Below are positions 29,395 to 36,418 of a DNA stretch of 36,418 nt, piece by piece. The notes under the pieces were generated by a model. It saw only the letters and a program-made list of their open reading frames with translations, had not been told where the DNA came from and did not search any database. Made by a program: the position numbers and the translations under genes. The stretch is from Pelagophyceae sp. CCMP2097 (lineage: Eukaryota > Sar > Pelagophyceae). Positions within the stretch are counted from its first letter, which is position 1; each line of letters begins with the position of its first letter. The stretch is from assembly GCA_026770575.1 (NCBI GenBank), contig MU657193.1, forward strand, positions 53,709 through 90,126, given 5' to 3'.

Positions 29395-32300
29395 TTATGG
29401 GTACGGCGCGGAGCCCGCGCGGAACCGCGAAATGTCGCGCGACTCGCACTGACTCGACGACTCGAGGACCTCCGCGAGCGCCTCGGAGCGCCGCACGGCG
29501 AGGCGAAGCGGCGTGGGGTCCGACCGCTTCGCCGGCGCCTCGGGCCCCGGCAGCGACGGCTGCCTCTTCGCGTCCGGCGCCGACTTCTTGGACGACGGCA
29601 GCGACGGCCGCCGCGCCGTGTCCGGCGGCAGCGACGTGTCGGGTGGCCGGAGCGACGGCCGCCGCGGCGCCTCCGGCGCCGTCGTGTCGGGTGGCCGGAG
29701 CGATGACCGCCGCGCCGGCTCCGGCGCCGTCGTTTCGGGTGGCCGCAGCGACGGCCGCCGCAGCGACTGTGGCGTATTCTCGCACGACGCTTCGTCGAAG
29801 CTCTCCCTGTTGTTCGACGTCTTGCGCGATACGACCTTTTCGAAGCGGGCGCGCATCTTCTCGATGCGCTCGCGCCAGTCGGCGTGGACGACGGGCTTGG
29901 CCCGCGCAAAGTCGATGAGATCCTCGAGGTCCATGTCGATGAGCGCGCGCACGATCTTGTCACGGCCCAGATTGAAGCGGACGAGGCGAGCTGCGCGGGG
30001 TGGCGTCGCGCGGCGCTCCCCAGGGCGGCGTCGCGAGCCCCCTGGCGATGCACGAGCGGGGCCCGATGCACGCGCGGCCTTTGGAGGGGAGGGACGGACC
30101 GAGGTGGCGGTTGACGATGCGCCAGCGGATGACGGGCGCGACGCCGAGGGCGGCGGCGAGCGCGGCGCCCGAAATGGTGAGGAGCTCCGTCGGGCTCGAG
30201 GAGAAGGCGTCCTCGGTGCGCCGCGAGCAGCCGAGCGCCGCACCCTCGCCGAAGAGCGCGCCCGCCTCGAGGTAGGAAACGAGGCGCTCGGCGCGAGTCG
30301 CCGCGGGCTCGTCGTGGTGCACGGGGCCGTACCGGCGCGCGGCGAAGCTCAGCATGCTCGCGCGGTGCGCGCGCCTTGCGGCGCCGCGGAGGAGTTCGAT
30401 GCTACCCGCGGCGACGACATACGTGCCCTCGTCGGTAAGGTCGCCGGCGAGGTAGACGCACTCGCCGGCCCCGAAGTTGGCCGGGAAGAGGTGCATGCTT
30501 ACCTCGTCGCGGAACCTGGCAAACGAGCGGTGGCGGCGGACACGGGGCGGCGCTTCGAAGCGGCGACGGGCGAGCCCCCCATCTCGAGGGCGTCTCGCCC
30601 CGGCGTGCGTCGAGCCTCTGCCGGGCGCTTCTCCGGGTCTTTTGAGCGGCGCGGGTCGGCACGTGGGCGAGGCGCCTCGGAAGAGTGGCACGGCGGCGAG
30701 CTTGTCGTTGTAGAGGAAGGCGAGGACCTCTGCGCGCATCTGCCTCGGGAGGTCGTCGAGGACGCGTCGGTCCTCGCACTGCCTCGAATTCTGCTGGCGG
30801 ACGTGGCGGAGCACGCGCGCGGCGACGCCCGTCGGGAGGTGGTTAGCGGTGAGGTACTGCATGGTGCGCGAGAGGCGCTCGGCCTGCTTGTGCTGGAACG
30901 AGTCCGGATCGAGGACGCTGAGGACGTACTGGATGAGCCAGCCGAAGATCAAGCCGCCGATGGCCATGCAGACCGTGGCGACGAGGAGGCCGCCCGTCGT
31001 CTGGACCGTCATGTCGCCGTAGCCCACGGTCGTGATGGTCTGCATGGCCCAGTATAACATGGCAACGTACTTCTCCGGGAGCGTGACGTCCCTCCCCATG
31101 CGCGCGTCGAACGGGTAGACCAGCGCGAAGAAGCAGCCCATCCAGTGCGAGGCCATGATGAGGAGGAAGACGAGGCGGCCCGTCTCGATGAGGTACGTCC
31201 AGTACATTAGAAAGTCTTGGTACTTGCGGAAGAGCCGCTTCAGCCGCGCCAGTCGGAAAAGCTTTAGGATGCGAAAGACGCGCAAGATCTTCACCAGCTT
31301 CAGCGCGCCCGTCGCTACGAGTTTAAATTCGCGGGCGGGCAGCGCGCGGGGGCTTTGGGGCGTGCGGGGGGCGCGGGCCGAAAGCGGGCGACGCACACTG
31401 GCCCTTGTCGAGGTTGCAGGGGCGCGCGATGTGGTAGGAGCACCAGAGCACGCCGTGGAGGTCCTGGATGACGTAGTCGACGGGCGCCCCGGCGAGTATG
31501 TCGATCAACAGCCAGCCTTTTGCGTAGGCGCGCGCGATCTTGGCGCGGTCGACGACGAGCGTGCCTCGCGGTTTCGGCGCGCCGCCGGCGGCGACGGCCT
31601 CGCGGTCGGCGGCGTCCTCGGCGGCGGTGTCCATTCGCGGGATGGCCGTGCTGAAGTTGACGCAAATGTCGAGGAGGAAGTACATATCAAAAACCGTCTC
31701 GAGCCACATCCAGAACCCGTTGGCCGCCCAGTCGAAGCCGATGCGCACGGGCACGATCAGCGAGACGTAGGCGATGACCACCATCTGCGCGCAGTCCCAC
31801 CTAAAGGCAAACGTCGCCGCCGCCGAGCACCGCGTGCAAAAGGGGGTCCGCCGAGGAGAGCCCCTGCGGTGCCGCTCGCGGCCCGGCGCGCTTCGGTGGC
31901 GCGCCGGCTCTACCTGCTCTGCCTCGGCGGACGTCACCCTCTGCCTCGGCGGAATTCACCGGGCTTTCCCGTCTTCGCCCGCGCGGGGCCGCGCCCGATG
32001 CGGAAGTGGCCGTCCGGGTGGAAGACGGGCAGCCAGGTCGGCGGCCCGCCCACGGAGCGGACGCAGCTCGGCGGCCCCTCGCGCCGGTGGCGAGCCGCGT
32101 CGCCCTTGAGCGCGCCGGGGAGGTCCGGCAGGTCTGCGTCCGAGTCGGAACTCTCGTCGTTGAACTGGTGCTTCAGATGCGGCCGCCCCAGCGCGCGGCC
32201 GTACGTCACCGCATTCCTAAGCGCGGCGAAATGCCTTGCGGGGCCGCGTCGCGCCGCCGGGGGGGGTATGCGCGAGGCAAGGCGGGAACGCACTCCTTCA

Positions 32301-32703
32301 TCGTCCGCCGCACCGCCTGGATCCCGCGGTCCATGACGTGCGCGCGCACGATGGCCCAGTGCCGCCGCGCGCGAACGCGGTCGTACTCGTAGGCCCCGGC
32401 TCGAGTGGGCCGGCGCCGGAGCGAGGGCCGGTAGGCGAGGCCGGTGGTGCGGCGCCGAAGAGGCGCGGGAAGCGCGTCGCCGCGGGCCTCGTCGGGCCGC
32501 GCGTTTGCGCGGGCGGGGCGCGCGGTCTTCATCGTCGACCCCGGCGGCGCCTTTGGGCCGTCGGCGCGAACGGCGGGGTAAACGTCGGCGCGCCGCCGCA
32601 AAGAGTCGAGCGCCGCGCGAGACCAGAGCGCCGTGCGCCGCCCGGGTTTTTGGCTCGCGAGCGCCGCAGGCGGACCGCGCGGCACGCCGTCGCGCCCAAG
32701 CAT
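29395..32703 (-). CDS. Voltage-sensor K+ channel with cyclic-nucleotide-binding domain (six exons)
   Basis: Model: exons 32703..32294, 32216..31995, 31800..31397, 31314..30663, 30515..30100, 29990..29395; 899 residues, all phases match. Seen: a basic N-terminus; PTWLPVFHPDGHFRIG|WDCAQM entering S1; VVIAYVSLIVPVRIGFDW and FDMYFLLDICVNFSTA (S1-S2); GWLLIDILAGAPVDYVI (S3); an Arg/Lys-rich S4 (LVKILRVFRILKLFRLARLK); S5; the pore with TITTVGYGDMT, the K+ filter; S6 and C-linker (DDLPRQMRAEVLAFLY). The CNBD is split by intron 30516-30662 (VPLFRGASPT|FRDEV ... GECVYLAGDLTDEGTYVVAA). The domain order matches EAG/HCN/plant Shaker channels. The tail has five (R/K)RxSL-like repeats at ~29540-29770. The boundary at 31995 uses a GC donor; an in-phase GT donor at 31937 would add 19 residues. 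Role: K+ flux set by voltage and perhaps cyclic nucleotides. Confidence 0.9.
31917..31953 (+). repeat. 22-bp-period direct repeat at an uncertain splice donor
   Basis: CTCTGCCTCGGCGGA occurs at 31917-31931 and 31939-31953. On the coding strand the duplication creates two similar possible splice donors (GTGAAT and GTGACG) in or beside the intron 31801-31994. Confidence 0.8.
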
Positions 32704-32958
32704 AGAATCGCGGGATCGCGCGGCGGTGCGACACCTCGTTCTTCCTTTCCGTCAACAACAATCAGGATCTGAAATACAAGAAAATTAACCGCTACTGAGT
32801 TTTATGAATGTTAAGAGGATTCAAACTTTTATCTGAAGTTTCTCTATTAAAACCATAGTTTCGTGAAATTCAAGTTTCATAAAAGGGCAAATAAGTGAAA
32901 ATCAGTCCGAAATAAGAAATTCATCATTTGCATTCTAAGAAGCCACACAGCCACCCAT

Positions 32959-33645
32959 TAGACAGCTTCACTTTTTTCAAGCTACTTTTCAAGCTGACCT
33001 CGCACTTTGCATAACGTCGCCTAAAACGCTTTAACGAGCAAGAACCAAGCCGACTGTGCTATGCGCATCTCCTGCTGACGCCGATGCGCCCAGCGCGCTC
33101 AGATCCTTCCGACTCGATGATGGAATTAGACAAGTTCACTTTTTCAAGCTACTTTTCAAGCTAGGAATTCCTACTTTTTCAACATATCTTTTGTCGCTTT
33201 AACGTGAGCGCGAAGCAGCGTCAAGGACGCCTTCATTCGGCCACCCAGGTGACATGGCGCGCGGGACGGGGCACGTCGGCCTCGCGACCGGCCCGCGCCT
33301 CGACAGAGGCGCGGGCACCATCGGCGCCGCCCCGCCCGCTAGAGGCCGCGCCCCGCCCCCTCCGCGCGGCGCGCCCGCGCGGCGCGCCCGCGGCGCGCCC
33401 GCGCCGCGCGCCCACGCCGGGTTAACGCTCATCTAACGTTCGCTCAACGCTCATCCAACGAACTCTTTCCGCGCTTTTAAAGCATTTCCGCGCTTTAAAA
33501 GCTGCTTTAAAGCTGCTTTAAAGCTGCTACTTTAAAAGCGCAGCTTGAAAAGAAGAGCCTTTAAAGCAGCTTTGCACGCAAATGCGGATTTTAAAGCTGC
33601 TTTAAAGCAGCTTTAAAAGCTGCTTGAAAAAAGTGAAGCTGTCTA
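32959..33645. mobile_element. Candidate non-autonomous element with 24-bp perfect terminal inverted repeats
   Basis: Left end 32959-32982 (TAGACAGCTTCACTTTTTTC plus AAGC) and right end 33622-33645 are exact reverse complements. Partial complementarity extends inward (CTTTTCAAGCTG versus the AGCTTTTAAAGCTG type). A degraded direct copy of the left end lies at 33127-33162. The interior is a GC-rich island, then a TTTAAAGCAGC-type repeat array. No transposase frame. Target-site duplication not resolved. Confidence 0.6.
33470..33625. repeat. TTTAAAGC(AGC) palindromic repeat array
   Basis: About ten occurrences of GCTGCTTTAAA or its complement TTTAAAGCAGC, in both orientations, with CGCGCTTTTAAAGC variants at the left. 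Highly self-complementary; TTTAAA is its core. Confidence 0.85.
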
Positions 33646-33696
33646 TTCTACAAATTTGGGTCTCTTTCCCGTAACAAGCTCGTAGGAATTCCTAAA

Positions 33697-33719
33697 GCTG
33701 AAAGTTATCTAAATTTTAA
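33697..33719 (+). repeat. Inverted-repeat arm, left
   Basis: GCTGAAAGTTATCTAAATTT plus TAA. The exact reverse complement lies at 34707-34729. A 20-base direct copy (GAAAGTTATCTAAATTTTAA) lies at 33761-33780. Confidence 0.85.
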
Positions 33720-34706
33720 GTGAGATGGTTTTTTTTAAACTCAGTTTAAGCGCAAAAATCGAAAGTTATCTAAATTTTAACTTTTAAGACACAAAAGATG
33801 TCAGCTGCTTAAAGGCGATTTTATCAAGTCTATTTTCAGGATGCCGAAGTGACATTATCGCGGCTGACTGGCCTCTCGTGGGGAACGCCCTCCGGCGGCT
33901 CCACGGCGGCGACTGGGTCCCATAGAGGTCGTGTTTGAAGCGAAAGCGCTGCCGCGGTGCGACGGGGGAGCCTTGCAACCGCGGCGCAGCGCGCCAAGCG
34001 CGGCGCCGGCGTTGCATTCGCTTCATACTGCGACGGCGGGGCGGGCCCGGCGGGGGCGATGCCGGCAGAAGTTTCGAGCGAAAGTGCCGCCGCGCCGCCT
34101 TGTTATCGACCCGAGAGGGAAAAGCATACAAAAACGCCGACGCTCAAACCTCGGCCGGCGGGCCCACAGCCGGGCGCGGGTGTCGGAAGCGACGGGCCCA
34201 CGAAGCCACGGGCGGCGGCGCCGCCGCGACGCGGCTGGCGGGACCACCATTCTTTACGCGTGCAGCGACGCGCTCCACGACGCGGCCCCGTCGATAAATT
34301 GAGCCGAACTTCGAGACAGCGCACCGGAAGGCGGCGGGGGCGCCTCGCCGCCGGAGCTGCGCGCGGCGGCGACGCCGCAGGCACCGAACGAGCCGACCAC
34401 TTTTACAGTAAGTTGCGCCCCGCGCCAGCGACTCCGGCTGTGCCTTTCGTTCAAACTTCGCCGCGCGGCGCGGGTATCAGCGCGGGCGCCGGCACCGGCG
34501 CGGGCATCGGCGCGGGCGGCATTCGACCATATGCAAGGCATCCGACCTCTCATCACGCGAGTGGCTCGCTGAACTCACTTAAAATCCGAGCAGAACTCAG
34601 TTTTAAATAGGCCTATTTAAAGGCTCGGAGAGAGAGGTATTTTAAGTAAGGCTCCTTAAAATCTAGATAACTCCTCTATTTCCAGTTTTAAAGGCCGCTT
34701 AGAGCG

Positions 34707-34729
34707 TTAAAATTTAGATAACTTTCAGC
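34707..34729 (-). repeat. Inverted-repeat arm, right
   Basis: Exact 23-base reverse complement of 33697-33719, about 1 kb away. Together they could bound a ~1.03-kb element that includes the GC-rich island at ~33880-34520. Confidence 0.85.
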
Positions 34730-34772
34730 TTAACTGATTTCTTCTTCTAGGAATTACTACTGCCCTGGGGGA

Positions 34773-35154
34773 CAAGGCTGATAAAAACATAAAACGTTGT
34801 TTTAATCAAATCCCTAAAAACTCGTGTTTGTTGGGTTCCCACCACCGAAAAAAAAACGTAATCTTGTTCCCCCGCGCATGGTCCCCCCGGGGCCGCCGGC
34901 CAGGCCTCTGGAGAGCCCTCTTGGGGAGATGAATAACTCCAATTAGGATAATATTAGGATCCAATCCGCAGGGCAGTTAAGGGCAGCGGTCGCAGAGTCC
35001 GGCGCGTCGCGTGCGTCGACCCGTCTCACGACCCTCGGATGCAGTCGCCGTAACATGTTTTATTCACGTGTTTTTGGATGTTTTATGAAAAGGCCTCGAA
35101 ACGTTGTTTCAAACATGTTCCCTGGGGGCCAACTTGGTGTTTTTATCAGCCTTG
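34773..35154. mobile_element. Candidate small element with inverted ends (CAAGGCTGATAAAAACA)
   Basis: CAAGGCTGATAAAAACA at 34773-34789 and its exact complement at 35138-35154, with G-rich extensions outward on both sides (CTGGGGGA / CTGGGGGG). Length ~380 bases. AACGTTGTTT recurs inside near both ends. No coding capacity. Confidence 0.55.
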
Positions 35155-35324
35155 CTGGGGGGACTTCTCTACTGTAGGCTGCCACAACCGATCCGTTACA
35201 ATTGTAAACGGACCGAAAAAGGTGTGTGTTTACGTTTTACTCCTCCCCTTCTCCCTCTCCTTTCTTCTTGCGGGTCCCGGAACAGTCCACATTGGGCACG
35301 TCTGCGCTCCTCGCGCTGCCGTCA

Positions 35325-35546
35325 GAATCGGCTAGGAGTTTGGCCACGTGCGGTTGGGGTCCCCCTTGATGGGGCCTGCACAAGGGTTTTTGAAGCGCGC
35401 GCCTCTATCGTATACATTGGGTCAGCAAAGTTTGTTGCTTGGCAGCGTGAGAACTTTGCATTCCTGCCCGGGAAGTCCACAATTCTACGGCAGAGCGGTC
35501 GCCCACCATGTGTTGCGTCGATCCGCGCCGGAATTGTGGACTTTCC
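35325..35546 (+). repeat. ~220-bp direct repeat, copy A
   Basis: Begins GAATCGGCTAGGAGTTTGGC, passes GCGCGCCTCTATCG, and ends CCGGAATTGTGGACTTTCC. The same order of motifs recurs at 35623-35837. It also contains an inverted GGGAAGTCCACAATTC near 35470. Confidence 0.7.
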
Positions 35547-35622
35547 ACGACGCGTTTGCAAATGGGACTCCATACAAAAACAGTCAATTTTAGACACGCT
35601 CGTTTTCCTTCCCCTCAATCCG

Positions 35623-35837
35623 GAATCATCTAGGAACTTGGCCACGCGCGGTCATGGTCCCCGTGGATGGGGCTGCCAAAGTGAAAAAAAAACTGCGCGC
35701 CTCTATCGGCCCTAACCTGGCCGACGCAGATGATATTTTGGCGAGTGATAAAAAAGTGCCTGGACTTGGACAGTTCTGGGTCAGGTACGTCTCCCTTCGC
35801 GCGTTGAATCGAACCCCGCCATAATTGTGGACTTCCC
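35623..35837 (+). repeat. ~220-bp direct repeat, copy B
   Basis: Begins GAATCATCTAGGAACTTGGC, passes GCGCGCCTCTATCG, and ends CCATAATTGTGGACTTCCC. Homologous to copy A at ~298-base spacing, with moderate divergence in the middle. Confidence 0.7.
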
Positions 35838-35874
35838 ATCACTACCCATCGCGTGTCGTTTTAGGAATTTATTG

Positions 35875-35937
35875 AGGACCCGAAGGGTCCTTGCCGTTTA
35901 AACAACGTCAGTTTACGGCAAGGGCCCTTCGGGTCCT
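35875..35937. repeat. Long hairpin (23-bp stem, one mismatch)
   Basis: AGGACCCGAAGGGTCCTTGC plus CGT at 35875-35897 pairs with 35915-35937 across a 17-base loop, with a single mismatch. The arm itself begins with the near-palindrome GGACCCGAAGGGTCC. It lies just left of the MITE. Confidence 0.9.
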
Positions 35938-35950
35938 TTGATTGAAGGAT

Positions 35951-36144
35951 TAGGAAGTTCCACCCCCAATTAGAATAATCCCCAATTAGAATCGTTTCTG
36001 ACCAATCAGGGAGCTTGGAAATATAATATGTTCAGAAAAAGGGAATCCCGTTGCTCCGATAGAGCAGAATATATTCAGAAAAAGGTTGATTCTAATTGGG
36101 GGATTGCCGGGAAAGCCGATTCTAATTGGGGGTGGAACTTCCTA
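35951..36144. mobile_element. MITE with 26-bp perfect TIRs and TA ends (Tc1/mariner-like)
   Basis: The left end (TAGGAAGTTCCACCCCCAAT plus TAGAAT, 35951-35976) and right end (36119-36144) are exact reverse complements. If the outermost TA is the target duplication, the TIR begins GGAAGTTCCACC. A second, subterminal inverted pair (AATCCCCAATTAGAATC at ~35977-35993, complement at ~36088-36105) lies just inside, and TTCAGAAAAAGG occurs twice in the core. 194 bases, non-coding. TA flanking and size fit Tc1/mariner-type MITEs; family assignment is inference. Confidence 0.85.
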
Positions 36145-36164
36145 GATCTACCAGGGGCAATTTT

Positions 36165-36197
36165 GTCTGTCCGTCCGTCTGTCCTTCTGTCTGTCCA
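36165..36197 (+). repeat. GTCT/GTCC tetranucleotide microsatellite
   Basis: An imperfect run of GTCT, GTCC and TTCT units directly downstream of the MITE. Confidence 0.8.
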
Positions 36198-36418
36198 CGG
36201 GTAAATCCTCGAGATTCCACCTTTGGGGAGGAAAGGGCAGCAACTCGGCCGATCAGCAAATAGTGGTTAATGCGATCGCTAAAATTGGGAATCATTGGAA
36301 TCATAATAGAAGAAGAAGGTCGTGGGTATATTACAAGAGCGCGCCGGAGGCACACGGAGGACCCGAAGGATACAGCCAAATCCCATTGCAATGCCCACGT
36401 AAATAATTGAAATTATTT

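Larger units (their letters stand above)
32704..36418. other. AT-richer, gene-free, repeat-dense right end
   Basis: Composition drops sharply after the channel start. Short open frames occur (33254-33436, 33957-34610, 35104-35715, 36122-36391) but none has recognisable motifs or codon bias like the genes to the left, and several start without ATG. GC-rich islands (33240-33420 and ~33880-34520) sit inside AT-rich flanks that carry inverted repeats. The listed inverted and direct repeats cover much of the rest. It is interpreted as nested non-autonomous mobile-element remains. Confidence 0.6.

Noticed and set aside
33254..33436. Small ATG-initiated frame in a GC-rich island
   Set aside because: Its Arg/Pro/Ala content simply follows a GGCGCGCCCGCG-type GC repeat; no recognisable features.
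33957..34610. 217-residue frame in the right-end GC-rich island
   Set aside because: No ATG start, no motifs, lies between inverted-repeat arms; GC-rich openness is the likelier explanation.
36122..36391. 89-residue minus-strand frame at the right edge
   Set aside because: It starts in AT-rich spacer, crosses the microsatellite and ends inside the MITE; not a credible gene.

Overview
The window looks like nuclear DNA of a GC-rich stramenopile microalga. By inference it is a pelagophyte of the Aureococcus type. Evidence for a eukaryote: genes lie singly on both strands, most are split by GT-AG introns, and the set includes a spliceosome subunit (SF3B2), a GT92 glycosyltransferase, an MSL-type channel, a CNBD potassium channel, a DMT transporter and a secreted subtilase with Thr/Pro-rich tails. 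Many introns are only about 43-86 nt. No bacterial operon logic, CRISPR array or phage module was seen. The organism name is inference; splicing models rest on phase, GT/AG signals and family homology.

Layout. 1-1143: no clear gene, a tRNA-like 3' fragment at the edge. 1144-1614 (+): small membrane protein broken by an in-frame stop. 1951-4804 (-): six-exon gene predicted to fuse a Golgi-type GT92 glycosyltransferase to a sulfotransferase. 5041-7312 (+): SF3B2, whose first and third introns share a ~118-bp near-identical block (introner candidate). 7740-9148 (+): unknown protein. 9687-10609 (-): C2-domain protein with a hairpin-bearing intron. 11332-12626 (-): DUF1415 protein. 12910-14562 (+): low-complexity orphan. 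15087-18483 (-): MscS-like channel in five exons. 19220-21497 (-): secreted subtilisin-like protease. 22.1-22.8 kb: degenerate repeat tract. 22889-23612 (-): WD40 protein with a 4-nt frameshift. 23918-24986 (+): RsuA-type pseudouridine synthase. 25116-27076 (-): FSIP1-like protein. 27292-27558 (-): possible small protein. 27842-29040 (-): DMT/EamA transporter. 29395-32703 (-): voltage-sensor K+ channel with a cyclic-nucleotide-binding domain and repeated RRxS motifs.

32704-36418 is different: AT-richer, without a convincing gene, and filled with nested inverted and direct repeats, including a clean 194-bp MITE (35951-36144) with 26-bp perfect terminal inverted repeats and TA ends. It reads as a graveyard of small non-autonomous transposons.

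The genes do not form one pathway. The themes are membrane and surface functions (sulfated-glycan synthesis, two channels, one transporter, a secreted protease) beside RNA metabolism (SF3B2, pseudouridine synthase). The strongest unusual signals are the shared intronic block in SF3B2, the GT92-sulfotransferase fusion, the hairpin intron, the very short introns, and the repeat-rich right end.
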